Positions 44,047 to 52,747 of a stretch of 64,000 nt of DNA are shown here, piece by piece. Source of the stretch: Pseudoxanthomonas sp. CF385 (lineage in GTDB: Bacteria; Pseudomonadota; Gammaproteobacteria; Xanthomonadales; Xanthomonadaceae); assembly GCF_900104255.1 (NCBI RefSeq), contig NZ_FNKZ01000001.1:1890001-1954000 (forward strand), read 5' to 3'. Position numbers and translations under genes: made by a program. Numbering within the stretch: the first letter of the stretch is position 1; each line of letters starts with the position of its first letter. The notes under the pieces are model-generated. The model was not told the origin of the DNA and searched no databases. It was given only the letters and a program-made list of their open reading frames with translations.

Positions 44047-44979
44047 GTGGCACTGCTGGGGGCACTGACATCGTGGTGGCAACGTGGGCGTACGCCGGCC
44101 GTCGCGCCGCGCGTGGTTTCGACGATCCCGCCGTCAACCGCGTCGACAGGCACCCCGCCACCCGCGCTCGACCGCGACTGGGCGACCTCGCTGCTGGACG
44201 TGGCCTACGAGGGCCAGGCTGCGCCGCTGTCGCCGGAGGCCAGCGTGCCGCTGCGGTTGGCGGCGGAACAGGCGCTGGCCCGCTTCGCGGATGCGCCACA
44301 ACGGCTGCCACGCAGACCACAACTGTTGCCGCAGCTGCTCAGCACGCTCAACGACGACGATGCCTCGGGCCGTGAGATCGCGGGTGTGATCGCGCGCGAT
44401 CCGGCGCTGGCCGCCCACCTGCTCCGGCTCGCCAACAGCGCGCTCTACCGCACCCAGCCAGCGCCCATCGAGAACCTGGATCGCGCCGTGGCGCTGGTCG
44501 GCACCGAGGGCCTGCGCCACCTGGTGGCGATGGCGGTCATGCAACCGGTGATGCGGATGGAAGGCGGCGCACTGGGCGCGCTGCCCGACCTGATCTGGGA
44601 CCACACGCAGCGTACGGCGCTGGCCGCCGCACAGTTCGCCAAGACGGTGGAACGCGAAGACGCGTTTGCCGCCCAGATGCTCGCGCTGCTGCAGGGCCTC
44701 GGCGCCATCCTCGTCGCACAGGCGCTTCGCGATGCCTGCGCACAACAGGATGGCATACCGGATGCCGGCGTCGCCGCACGGCTGCTGCAGGACGCTTCGC
44801 CGCGGCTGGGCCGCGCCGTCGCGCGCGAGTGGGGCCTGTCCGAACGCCTGTTGCAGGGCCTGGACGACCAGGCGCTCGACGACACCGCCGGCATGAGCGG
44901 CCTGGGCCGTGCCCTGGCCGTGGCGGCGCCACACGCGACCGCCGCGATGGCGGCCGCCCGGATCGCCGACGCCGCCTGA
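44047..44979 (+). CDS. HDOD-domain protein
   Basis: This 310-residue protein uses a GTG start. After a Pro/Thr-rich N-terminus, an HDOD domain runs over about 90-290, with LLPQLLSTLNDDDASGREIAGVIARDPALAAHLLRLANSA in segments and LVGTEGLRHLVAMAVM. HDOD proteins are catalytically inert HD-like domains linked to signalling and c-di-GMP-related networks in Xanthomonads. Confidence 0.85.
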   Translation: MALLGALTSWWQRGRTPAVAPRVVSTIPPSTASTGTPPPALDRDWATSLLDVAYEGQAAPLSPEASVPLRLAAEQALARFADAPQRLPRRPQLLPQLLSTLNDDDASGREIAGVIARDPALAAHLLRLANSALYRTQPAPIENLDRAVALVGTEGLRHLVAMAVMQPVMRMEGGALGALPDLIWDHTQRTALAAAQFAKTVEREDAFAAQMLALLQGLGAILVAQALRDACAQQDGIPDAGVAARLLQDASPRLGRAVAREWGLSERLLQGLDDQALDDTAGMSGLGRALAVAAPHATAAMAAARIADAA

Positions 44980-45081
44980 TCGCGCGGTTGCATTCCAGTC
45001 AGGCAACACGCGCTGGATTGACGTCACGCTCATATCCGGTGGGGTATTCCTGCTGCGTCAGGGATCACGCGAGGTGTACCG

Positions 45082-45672
45082 ATGACGCTGGCATTGCGTT
45101 GCCGTTGCGGACAGGTGAAGGGAATCGTCGTCACCGATCGCGCCTATGTGCGCGCGACGTGCTACTGCCGTGACTGCCAGGCCTATGCACGCCATCTGGG
45201 CCAGCCGGGCCTGATGGATGCCCACGGCGGAACCGACATCGTGGCGATGAATCCGCTCGCGGTGCGTTTCACCGCAGGCGAGGAGCACATCGCCGGTCTG
45301 TGCCTGCGCAAGGGCGGACTGTACCGCTGGTATGCGGAATGCTGCCGCACGCCGTTGGGCAACACGCCGCACGACGGCCGCACCGCCTACGTCGGGATGG
45401 TGACGGCCTGCCTGGCGCCGGCGGCGGAGGTGGATGCCTCGTTCGGGCCGGCAGGGCGTGTGGTGCTCAACACCGATTCCGCCCTCGGCGACGTCAGCGG
45501 CACGCCCGTCGCCTTTGTACTGGGGGGCGCGAGGATCGCCACCGGCATCCTGGGCGCGAAGCTCCGTCGCCAGCCTCCCTCCCTGTTCTTCAATCCGTCG
45601 GGACAGACGTTGCGCACGGCGTATCCGCTGAGTTCGGGCGAACGCGATGCCGTCGGTCTGGAAACGGGCTGA
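45082..45672 (+). CDS. DUF6151 protein (GFA/CENP-V-like zinc fold)
   Basis: This 196-residue protein starts LRCRCGQVKG and has CYCRDCQAYARHLG and AECCRTPLGNTP, the cysteine pattern of the zinc-binding GFA fold. The family is close to glutathione-dependent formaldehyde-activating-like proteins. Its activity is unknown. Confidence 0.85.
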   Translation: MTLALRCRCGQVKGIVVTDRAYVRATCYCRDCQAYARHLGQPGLMDAHGGTDIVAMNPLAVRFTAGEEHIAGLCLRKGGLYRWYAECCRTPLGNTPHDGRTAYVGMVTACLAPAAEVDASFGPAGRVVLNTDSALGDVSGTPVAFVLGGARIATGILGAKLRRQPPSLFFNPSGQTLRTAYPLSSGERDAVGLETG

Positions 45673-45688
45673 CCGAAGGCCTTCCGGA

Positions 45689-45724
45689 TTGACCCGGGAT
45701 ATTTGTCTGACTAAAGTCAGGCAA
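45689..45724 (+). promoter_or_regulatory. Promoter and operator of the MarR-GNAT gene
   Basis: TTGACC (45689-45694), a 17-base spacer and TAAAGT (45712-45717). The ATG at 45724 lies seven bases after the -10, so transcription should start on the ATG. The inverted repeat TTGTCTGAC (45703-45711) / GTCAGGCAA (45716-45724) covers the -10 and the start codon, as expected for MarR autorepression. Confidence 0.6.
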
Positions 45725-46605
45725 TGGACGATACCCAGCGCCTGCGCCGCTTCAACCGGACGGTCACCCGCCGGATCGGCGTGCTCAACGAGGACTACCT
45801 AGGGCATGGGCGCCCGTTGGCCGAATCACGGCTGCTGTTCGAGGTCGGGCGAGATGGCGCGGACGTGCGCGACCTGCGCGCGCGCCTGGCCCTGGATTCG
45901 GGCTACGCGAGCCGGTTGCTGCGCGCATTGGAGGCGCAGGGCCTGATCCGCGTGCAGGCCTCGCCCGCCGATGCGCGTGCGCGCCGTGTCGTGCTGACGG
46001 CAAAAGGCCGGCGCGAGGTCGAGGCCCTGGACCGCGATTCGCAAGCGCTCGCCGATGCATTGCTCGCGCCGTTGTCCGAACGCCAGCGCATGCGGATGCT
46101 GGCGGCGATGGACGAGGTGGAGGCGTTGCTGCGCGCCTCGGCGGTGGAGATCAGCGTCGCGGATCCCGCCAGTGCGGAGGCACAGGCCTGCATCGGGGCG
46201 TACCTCGACGAACTCGATGCCCGCTTCGAGACGGGCTTCGACGCCGCGCGCAGCGTCTCGGCCAACCCGCAGGAGCTCGTGCCGCCGCAGGGCGTGTTCC
46301 TGCTCGCCTGGCTGGATGGCGCGGCGATCGGATGCGGCGGGCTGAAAGTGACGGGTGAGGGGACGGGCGAGATCAAGCGCATGTGGGTGGCGCCCGACGC
46401 GCGTGGCCTGGGTGTCGCGCAGCGCCTGCTCGATGCGCTGGAAGTTCACGCGCAGTCGCGGGCGCTCGTGCGCGTCAGGCTGGATACCAACCGCACGCTG
46501 GTGGAGGCGCGGGCGTTGTATGCGCGCAACGGCTATCAGGACATTCCCGCGTACAACGACAATCCGTACGCGGATCACTGGTTCGAGAAACGCCTGCCGG
46601 GCTGA
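45724..46605 (+). CDS. MarR-type regulator fused to GNAT acetyltransferase
   Basis: This 293-residue protein has an N-terminal MarR winged helix (residues of about 1-140: DLRARLALDSGYASRLLRAL, SPADARARRVVLTAKGR) and a C-terminal GNAT domain (about 145-293). The acetyl-CoA loop is seen in RMWVAPDARGLGVAQRLLD and the end is ALYARNGYQDIPAYNDNPYA. The same two-domain layout is widely found. It probably senses and acetylates an unknown small molecule and represses itself through the palindrome at its start. Confidence 0.9.
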   Translation: MDDTQRLRRFNRTVTRRIGVLNEDYLGHGRPLAESRLLFEVGRDGADVRDLRARLALDSGYASRLLRALEAQGLIRVQASPADARARRVVLTAKGRREVEALDRDSQALADALLAPLSERQRMRMLAAMDEVEALLRASAVEISVADPASAEAQACIGAYLDELDARFETGFDAARSVSANPQELVPPQGVFLLAWLDGAAIGCGGLKVTGEGTGEIKRMWVAPDARGLGVAQRLLDALEVHAQSRALVRVRLDTNRTLVEARALYARNGYQDIPAYNDNPYADHWFEKRLPG

Positions 46606-46700
46606 CATCGCCTCGGCCAACCTCTGGCACGGTCTTCCATCGGACGCAGCCGGTACCCTGTCGGGCCCGCGCGCATGCGCGACCGTTCCGGAGTTCCGTT

Positions 46701-48821
46701 TTGAAGAAGACCCTGCTGTCCAGCGCGACGTTGCTGGCCCTCACCCTGGCCGGTCCGCTGGCTGCGCACGACACCGACACCGGCTGCCTGGACGATGGCT
46801 GCACCGTGCAGGCGTTGTTCGCCGAGGCCGGCGATACGGGCTCCGCGGGTTCGGCGATCGCCGCCCGCCGCTTCGGTGCATGGGGCCTCGACACCGCCGG
46901 CATGGACCGCAACGCGAAACCCGGCAGCGACTTCTTCCGTTACGTCAGCGGCACCTGGGCCGACACCACGCAGATCCCGGCCGACCGCTCCAGCTATGGC
47001 GGCTTCGCGATCCTGCGCGACCTGTCGGAAGCGCGCCTGCGCGTGCTGGTGGAAGGTTATGCGCTGGGCGATCCCGCCACCGGCGGCGATGCGGCCAAGA
47101 TCGCAGCCCTTTACAGGGGCTTCATGGATGAGGCGACCGTCGATGCGCTCGGCGCCAAGCCGCTGCAACCGGTGCTGGATGGCATCCGCGCGGCAAAGGA
47201 AAAGCGCGCCGTGGCGATGCTGATGGGCCAGCGTGGCGGCTTCTACGACAGCTTCTTCAACCTGGGCGTCAGCGACGACCAGAAGGATCCGGACCGCTAC
47301 ACGCTCTATCTGAGCCAGGGCGGCTTGGGCCTGGGCGACCGCGAAATGTACCTGCGCGACACCTTCAAGCCGCAGCGCGAGCGCTACGAGGCCTATATCG
47401 CGCAGATGCTGCAGCTGGCCGGTTGGGAGAAGCCGCAGGAGAACGCGAAGGCGATCCTCGCGCTGGAGACGCGCATCGCCGACACGCACTGGACGCGCGC
47501 CGAAAGCCGCAACCGCGACAAGACCTACAACCCGCTGGCGATGACCGACTTCGCGACGACGTCGCCCGGATTCCCGTGGGCGGACTTCTTCAAGGCCGCC
47601 GGCGTCGACGGCGCGGGCCTTGCGGTGATCCGCCAGGATTCCGCGATTCCGAAGATCGCCGCCATCTTCGCCGACACCGATGTCGCCACGCTGCAGGCCT
47701 GGCAGGCCTTCCACGCGACCGACAACGCGGCGCCGCTGCTGTCGAAGGACTTCTCGGTGGCGCAGTACGAATTCCGCGACAAGTTCCTGTCCGGCCAGCC
47801 GCAGCAGCGCGAGCGCTGGAAGCGCGGCGTGTCGTTCGCCGAATCGGCGATGGGCGAGGCGATCGGCCGCGACTACGTGGCGCTGTACTTCCCGCCGGAT
47901 GCCAAGGCCAAGATGGATGCGCTGGTCGCCAACGTGAAGGCGGCCATGGGCGCGCGCCTGGACACGCTGGCCTGGATGAGCCCGGCGACTAAGAAGGAGG
48001 CACACGCCAAGCTCGCCGGCTTCGGCCTGAAGATCGGCCACCCGGAGAAGTACCGCGACTACAGCGCGCTGGTGGTGAAGAACGGCGACCTGTTCGGCAA
48101 CGCGCAGCGCGCCGCCCGGTTCGAGTGGGACTACCGCCGCGCACGCATCGGCCAGGCCGTGGACAAGGGCGAGTGGGGGATGACGCCGCAGACCGTCAAC
48201 GCGTACTACAACTCGGTGAAGAACGAGATCGTCTTCCCCGCGGCCATCCTGCAGCCGCCGTTCTTCGATCCGGACGCCGACCCCGCAGTGAACTACGGCG
48301 GCATCGGCGGCGTGATCGGCCACGAGATCATCCACGGCTTCGACGACCAAGGCCGCAAGTCCGACGGCCAGGGCGTGCTGCGCGACTGGTGGACGGCCGA
48401 GGACGCGGCCAAGTTCGAAGTGCAGGCCGCCAGGCTCGGCGCGCAGTACGAGGCGTACGCGTTCCCGCAACTCCCCGGCATGCACATCAACGGGCGCGTG
48501 GCGATGGGCGAGAACATCGGCGACCTGGGTGGCCTGACGATCGCGCTCGAGGCCTACCACCGCTCGCTGGCCGGCAAGCCGGCACCGGTGATCGATGGCT
48601 TCACCGGCGACCAGCGCTTCTTCATGGGCTGGGGCCAGATCTGGCGCACCCTGTGGCGCGACGATGCGCTGCGCCAGCAGTTGGTCAACGGCACGCATTC
48701 GCCGGGCCACATCCGCTCCTTCGCCCCGCTGCGCAATATCGATGCCTGGTACGACGCGTTCGGCGTCAAGCAGGGCGACCCGCTGTACATCGCGCCGCAG
48801 GAGCGCGTGCGGATCTGGTGA
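46701..48821 (+). CDS. M13-family (neprilysin-like) zinc metallopeptidase, secreted
   Basis: This 706-residue protein has a TTG start (KKTLLSSATLLALTLAGPLAAH) chosen because it gives a clear signal peptide; an ATG further upstream would overlap the GNAT gene. The motifs are HEIIH (H541) and ENIGDLGG (E604), with NAYYNS before them as in M13 enzymes. It degrades peptides in the periplasm or outside. A hairpin terminator follows. Confidence 0.92.
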   Translation: MKKTLLSSATLLALTLAGPLAAHDTDTGCLDDGCTVQALFAEAGDTGSAGSAIAARRFGAWGLDTAGMDRNAKPGSDFFRYVSGTWADTTQIPADRSSYGGFAILRDLSEARLRVLVEGYALGDPATGGDAAKIAALYRGFMDEATVDALGAKPLQPVLDGIRAAKEKRAVAMLMGQRGGFYDSFFNLGVSDDQKDPDRYTLYLSQGGLGLGDREMYLRDTFKPQRERYEAYIAQMLQLAGWEKPQENAKAILALETRIADTHWTRAESRNRDKTYNPLAMTDFATTSPGFPWADFFKAAGVDGAGLAVIRQDSAIPKIAAIFADTDVATLQAWQAFHATDNAAPLLSKDFSVAQYEFRDKFLSGQPQQRERWKRGVSFAESAMGEAIGRDYVALYFPPDAKAKMDALVANVKAAMGARLDTLAWMSPATKKEAHAKLAGFGLKIGHPEKYRDYSALVVKNGDLFGNAQRAARFEWDYRRARIGQAVDKGEWGMTPQTVNAYYNSVKNEIVFPAAILQPPFFDPDADPAVNYGGIGGVIGHEIIHGFDDQGRKSDGQGVLRDWWTAEDAAKFEVQAARLGAQYEAYAFPQLPGMHINGRVAMGENIGDLGGLTIALEAYHRSLAGKPAPVIDGFTGDQRFFMGWGQIWRTLWRDDALRQQLVNGTHSPGHIRSFAPLRNIDAWYDAFGVKQGDPLYIAPQERVRIW

Positions 48822-48838
48822 TCCGGTGAGCTGACGAG

Positions 48839-48859
48839 GGCGGGACGGATCGTCCCGCC
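48839..48859 (+). terminator. Hairpin terminator after the M13 peptidase gene
   Basis: GGCGGGACG (48839-48847) pairs with CGTCCCGCC (48851-48859) around a GAT loop; only a short TT follows. Confidence 0.55.
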
Positions 48860-48935
48860 TTCCGTCGCGGGTTGCACGTCGCCGCCATCGCGCCGATGAT
48901 GCCGGGCATCGTCATCGTCCCATGCCGTTCGCGTC

Positions 48936-49526
48936 ATGCCCGCCACACCCGCACCGTCCCAGCAAGGCGATCTGTTCGGCGGCCCGCAACCGGGGCGCCT
49001 GCACCGGCTGTTCATCGCCCTCGTGCCGTCGCCGGGCGAGTGCGAGGCGTTGCGGCACCGGGCCGAGGACCTCAAGGCGGCATTCCCGCAAGCGCGTTGG
49101 GTACGGCCCGAGCGCTACCACCTGACCCTGCATTTCCTCGGCGAGAGCGACGGGCCCCGTGACGACATGGTGGCCTCCGCGCACGAGGCGATGCGCGACT
49201 GGCAACCGGAACCGGTCGGCATCACCCTCGACCACCTGCTGTGCCTGGGAAACCCCAAGAACCCCGCACTGACCCTCGCGGCGCTGCATCCGTCGCCCGC
49301 CGTCGTGGCGTTCTGGCGCAGCCTGCAACAGCGGCTGCTGCGCGCGGGCTTCAAGCAGCATGTCGGCCGCAGTTTCGTCCCGCACCTGACGCTGGCCTAT
49401 GTCCCGCCGCGCACCGCGCCGGTGGATGTACAGCCGGTGGTGCTGCACCCGCAGGCGGTCCACCTGCTGCAGAGCGTCGAAGGCGAGGCCGACTACGGCC
49501 TGCTCGGGGAATGGCCGCTCGGCTGA
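48936..49526 (+). CDS. thpR: RNA 2',3'-cyclic phosphodiesterase (2H family)
   Basis: This 196-residue protein has the two HxTx motifs of 2H phosphoesterases, HLTLHFLG (about residue 62) and HLTLAYVP (about 150). The start RLFIALVPS and the spacing fit ThpR/LigT. It hydrolyses RNA 2',3'-cyclic phosphates to 2'-phosphates. The upstream gene ends in a terminator. Confidence 0.9.
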   Translation: MPATPAPSQQGDLFGGPQPGRLHRLFIALVPSPGECEALRHRAEDLKAAFPQARWVRPERYHLTLHFLGESDGPRDDMVASAHEAMRDWQPEPVGITLDHLLCLGNPKNPALTLAALHPSPAVVAFWRSLQQRLLRAGFKQHVGRSFVPHLTLAYVPPRTAPVDVQPVVLHPQAVHLLQSVEGEADYGLLGEWPLG

Positions 49527-49532
49527 GCCGGC

Positions 49533-50606
49533 TCAGTGGCCCTGCCGGCGGAGCGTGTCCAGCTTGGCCTGGTAGAGCGCCCGGGTATCGCCTTCACTGA
49601 GTTCGCGCGCATGGGCCAGCGCCTTGCCGGCACGCCGGGTGTCGCCCTGCAGGAAATACACGCGCGCCAGGCCGAAATGGAACCGGTGTTCCCCGTCGTA
49701 CAACTGGATCGCCTTGCGGTAGTGCTCGGCCGCCTGCGCGAGGTCGCCGTCACGCTCGAAGCCCGCGGCCAGCAGGAAATGATGGAACGGGTCGCGGGCC
49801 TGCACGGCGTCCAGCCGCTTCTGCAGCGGGCGGGCGGCCTCCCTGTCGCCGGCGCGCTGGTAGAAGGTCACCAGGTTGAACAGTGCGCCGGGGTTGTCGT
49901 GGTCGAGGTCGAGCGCGTGCTGGTACGCCTGTTTGGCGCGTGCGGCGTCGCCGCCGCGCAGATAGATGACGCCGGTATTGCTCCAACTGGTGGCATAGCC
50001 GGGATCGAGATCCAGCGCGATCTCGGCATGACGGCGCGCGTCTTCCACGGCGCCCTGTTCGAGCAGTTCGGCCGCGCGGTTGTTGTAGTAATGCGCGATC
50101 AAACGCTCGTCGCGGATGCGCTCAGGCGGTTCGCGGGTGATGACTTCGTCCCAGGCCACGTCGACGGTGAAACGCCGTTCGCGGATGCGCACGCCGGCAT
50201 TGACGTGCTGGGTGCGGTAGAGCGTGTTGCGGTCCTGGCGCCAGGCCAGGGTTTCGTCGACCTGCTGGGCGTAGGCCTCCAGGCCCGCCTCGCGCGCCAG
50301 CGCCACCGTCAGCAGGGTGAAGCTCATGCAGTTGGCCTGGCGCGTGGCATAGGCCTCGGCCACGGTGTGGTTGGCGTCGGGTTCGTAGCGCATGCCCAGC
50401 CCTTGCGGGCTGAACAGGAAATCGACCATCCGCTCGAGGCGCGCGCTCGGCAGGCGGGCATGGGCGAGGACCTGCTCACGGAACTGTTGGCGCAGGGGCT
50501 CCGGCACGGCCAGCACGTCGGCGGGCGCAGGGGGCGGAGCGGGCTGGGCGAACGCCGACACGACCGACGACGCCAGCAGCAGGGTGCCGAGCCATTTCGT
50601 CCACAT
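49533..50606 (-). CDS. Secreted transglutaminase-like/TPR protein
   Basis: This 357-residue protein has a signal peptide (LGTLLLASSVVSAFAQ). A transglutaminase-like region follows, with ATRQANCMSFTLLTVALAREAGL (about 88-110) and the likely catalytic Cys in NCMSFT. From about residue 190 there are four or five TPR units (for example AEIALDLDPGYATSWSNTGV). It is of a kind often annotated as bacterial transglutaminase-like with TPR. Its role is unknown. Confidence 0.82.
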   Translation of the reverse strand: MWTKWLGTLLLASSVVSAFAQPAPPPAPADVLAVPEPLRQQFREQVLAHARLPSARLERMVDFLFSPQGLGMRYEPDANHTVAEAYATRQANCMSFTLLTVALAREAGLEAYAQQVDETLAWRQDRNTLYRTQHVNAGVRIRERRFTVDVAWDEVITREPPERIRDERLIAHYYNNRAAELLEQGAVEDARRHAEIALDLDPGYATSWSNTGVIYLRGGDAARAKQAYQHALDLDHDNPGALFNLVTFYQRAGDREAARPLQKRLDAVQARDPFHHFLLAAGFERDGDLAQAAEHYRKAIQLYDGEHRFHFGLARVYFLQGDTRRAGKALAHARELSEGDTRALYQAKLDTLRRQGH

Positions 50607-50740
50607 CGCCCACCTCCGGGTCCCGCATCGGGACGCGTCGCGTGCGCCGAGTGTAGTCGCGCATCGCAGTGCGGCACGATCGGGCGCCCGGGGGCGGACG
50701 CGCGGTTCCGCGCTTCGGCGACGGGCGGTAGGATGCCCGC

Positions 50741-51181
50741 ATGAACGCCGATGCCCACCTGATCGCCTGCCCGCACTGTGCGGCGATGAACCGTGTGCCG
50801 CCGGCACGGCTGGCGGAGGCGCCCGGCTGCGGGCGCTGCCACCATCCCTTGTTCACCGGGTTGCCGTTGGCGCTGGGCGAAGCCGAGTTCGATCGTCACG
50901 CGCTGCGCAGCACGTTGCCGCTGCTGGTGGACTTCTGGGCACCCTGGTGCGGGCCCTGCCTGCAGATGGCCCCGCATTTCCAGCAGGCGGCCGGCGTGCT
51001 CGAGCCCGCGATGCGCCTGGCCAAGGTCGATACGGAGGCCTGCCCGGGCCTGGGCAACCGCTTCGGCATCCGCAGCATCCCGACGATGGTGTTGCTGCAG
51101 GGCGGGCGCGAGATCGCCCGGCAGAGCGGCGCGATGGCGGCGGACGCGATCGTGCGGTGGGCGAGGGGACAGGTGCGCTGA
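50741..51181 (+). CDS. trxC: Thioredoxin 2
   Basis: This 146-residue protein has the N-terminal zinc site CPHC ... CGRC of TrxC and the active site WCGPC (about residue 69). The cis-proline lies in SIPTMVLLQGG. TrxC is a zinc-bearing, stress-linked thioredoxin. It is transcribed alone, 52 bases ahead of the borosin-linked GNAT gene. Confidence 0.94.
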   Translation: MNADAHLIACPHCAAMNRVPPARLAEAPGCGRCHHPLFTGLPLALGEAEFDRHALRSTLPLLVDFWAPWCGPCLQMAPHFQQAAGVLEPAMRLAKVDTEACPGLGNRFGIRSIPTMVLLQGGREIARQSGAMAADAIVRWARGQVR

Positions 51182-51232
51182 ACGTCTCATCCGCGACGCG
51201 GGCAGCGTCGCTTTCCACAGGGGAATCGCAGG

Positions 51233-51814
51233 TTGAAATACACGAGTGCCAATGAGGGTGTCGGCAAGGCGTTGCCGGTGCTCATGACGTCCCGTTTCCG
51301 CCTGCGGCCGCTGGAACGCCGGGACCAGGCGTTCTACGCGTCGATCTATACGGACGAAGCGCTCATGCGGTTCGTCGGGGAGCCGATGACGCAGGCGGCG
51401 GCGGAGGACGCGTTCCGCGCGTTCCTGCAGTCGAACAGGCGCGGCGATCTCCATCGCGCCTGCTGCTGGGTGGTCGAGGACGGCGCCGCGGGTCCGACGC
51501 CCGTCGGATTGCTGGCGTTGATCCCGCATGCCGCGGCGGCGGAGATCGGGGTGATGGTGATCGACGCCTGGCAGGGTCGCAAGGTGGCGCAGGAGACCAT
51601 CGGGTTCCTTTCCGGATACCTGTTCGATCATTCCGGCTGGACGCGCACCTTCAGCCGGCATGTGCGGGCCAACGATGCGGGGGCAGGCGTCATGCGCCGG
51701 CTCGGGTTCCGCGAGATGCAGGAGGTGCCGGGCGGCAGCGCTTTCCGGGGCTGGGAGATGACGTGCGAGGCCTGGCGCGTGCGCGAAGACGCGACCGGGC
51801 GGGTGTCGGCGTGA
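51233..51814 (+). CDS. GNAT acetyltransferase coupled to the borosin methyltransferase
   Basis: This 193-residue protein uses a TTG start with AGGGGAA upstream. It has a RimJ/RimL-like GNAT domain: FRLRPLERRDQAFYASIYTD, EIGVMVIDAWQGRKVAQET (acetyl-CoA loop) and RHVRANDAGAGVMRRLGF. Its TGA overlaps the GTG of the next gene (GTGA), so translation is coupled to the borosin N-methyltransferase. This suggests it acts on the same peptide or on its export or immunity. A role in maturation is only an inference. Confidence 0.8.
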   Translation: MKYTSANEGVGKALPVLMTSRFRLRPLERRDQAFYASIYTDEALMRFVGEPMTQAAAEDAFRAFLQSNRRGDLHRACCWVVEDGAAGPTPVGLLALIPHAAAAEIGVMVIDAWQGRKVAQETIGFLSGYLFDHSGWTRTFSRHVRANDAGAGVMRRLGFREMQEVPGGSAFRGWEMTCEAWRVREDATGRVSA

Positions 51815-52614
51815 GCGCGGCGGGCGATTCGAAACCGCTCGACGGCACGCTCGTCTGCGTAGGCGTGGGGATGACGCTGGGCGCGCATCTCGCCCCGCGT
51901 GCACGCAGCCACATCGAACAGGCCGACATCGTGTTCAGCGCCATGTCCGACCCGATCGTGGAGTTGTGGGTCCAGGGCATGAACCCGGATGTCAGGAGCC
52001 TCCAGCCGCTGTATCGCGAAGGCAAGCCCCGCCGCGACACCTACCGCGAAATGGTGGAGGCGATGATGGTGGAAGTTCGCCGCGGACGTCGCGTCTGCGG
52101 CGCGTTCTACGGCCACCCGGGTGTCTTTGCCCAGGTGCCGCATGCCGCCGTGGCGCAGGCACGCACAGAGGGCTACGTGGCGTCGATGGAGGCCGCGGTA
52201 TCCGCGGAAGACTGCCTTTACGCGGACCTGGGCATCGATCCCGGGGCGGTGGGCTGCCAGCATTTCGAGGCCAGCCAGTTCATGTTCTACCTGCGGCGCG
52301 TGGATCCTTCCGCCTACCTGATCCTGTGGCAGATCGGGGTGGCGGGGGACCTCACCACCGGGCGCCTGTCGACCGCGGCAGGGATGAAGGGCTTGCTGGT
52401 GGAGCTTCTGCTTGCGGACTACCCGCCGTCCCACGAAGTGATCGCCTACGAGGCCGCCACCCTGCCGATCGCCTCGCCGCGGATCGAGCGGTTCCCCCTG
52501 GACCAGCTGCCCGTGGCGGCGTTGACGACCGCGACCACCCTGGTGATTCCGCCCGCCGCGCCCATGCGGCGCAACGAACGCATCCTCGAACAGCTCCGCC
52601 TGATGGGGGGCTGA
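51811..52614 (+). CDS. Split-borosin peptide alpha-N-methyltransferase (tetrapyrrole-methylase fold)
   Basis: This 267-residue protein (GTG start, coupled to the GNAT gene) has the TP-methylase fold with the features of the OphMA/SonM group. LVCVGVGMTLGAHLAPRARS is at the start and IEQADIVFSAM follows. The conserved RRDTYREM lies at 74-81 (Arg and Tyr line the methyl-transfer pocket), and YGHPGVF at 100-106. Later come GCQHFEASQFMFY and HEVIAYEAATLP. No precursor is fused to its C-terminus, so it is of the split type described in Shewanella as SonM with SonA. It installs backbone N-methyl groups on a separate precursor. Confidence 0.88.
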   Translation: MSAAGDSKPLDGTLVCVGVGMTLGAHLAPRARSHIEQADIVFSAMSDPIVELWVQGMNPDVRSLQPLYREGKPRRDTYREMVEAMMVEVRRGRRVCGAFYGHPGVFAQVPHAAVAQARTEGYVASMEAAVSAEDCLYADLGIDPGAVGCQHFEASQFMFYLRRVDPSAYLILWQIGVAGDLTTGRLSTAAGMKGLLVELLLADYPPSHEVIAYEAATLPIASPRIERFPLDQLPVAALTTATTLVIPPAAPMRRNERILEQLRLMGG

Positions 52615-52747
52615 GCGGCCATGCCCGGTCATGGCACGGGCATGGAAAAGTGAGTATTGTCGCGCTGGGGGGTTGTCCCTGCGGAGAGCCGCGGGCGCCG
52701 ACGGGCAACCGGAAGTTCGTATTCATACTTTCATTTGGGGAAATGGC

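Noticed and set aside
46383-46700. M13 peptidase starting at the upstream ATG 46383
   Set aside because: This would overlap the MarR-GNAT gene by over 200 bases and give no signal peptide; the TTG at 46701 gives one.
51811-52614. Plain cobalt-precorrin or uroporphyrinogen methyltransferase
   Set aside because: The fold is shared, but the RRDTYREM motif, the FEASQFMFY segment and the adjacent precursor-like gene fit borosin methyltransferases, and no cobalamin genes are near.
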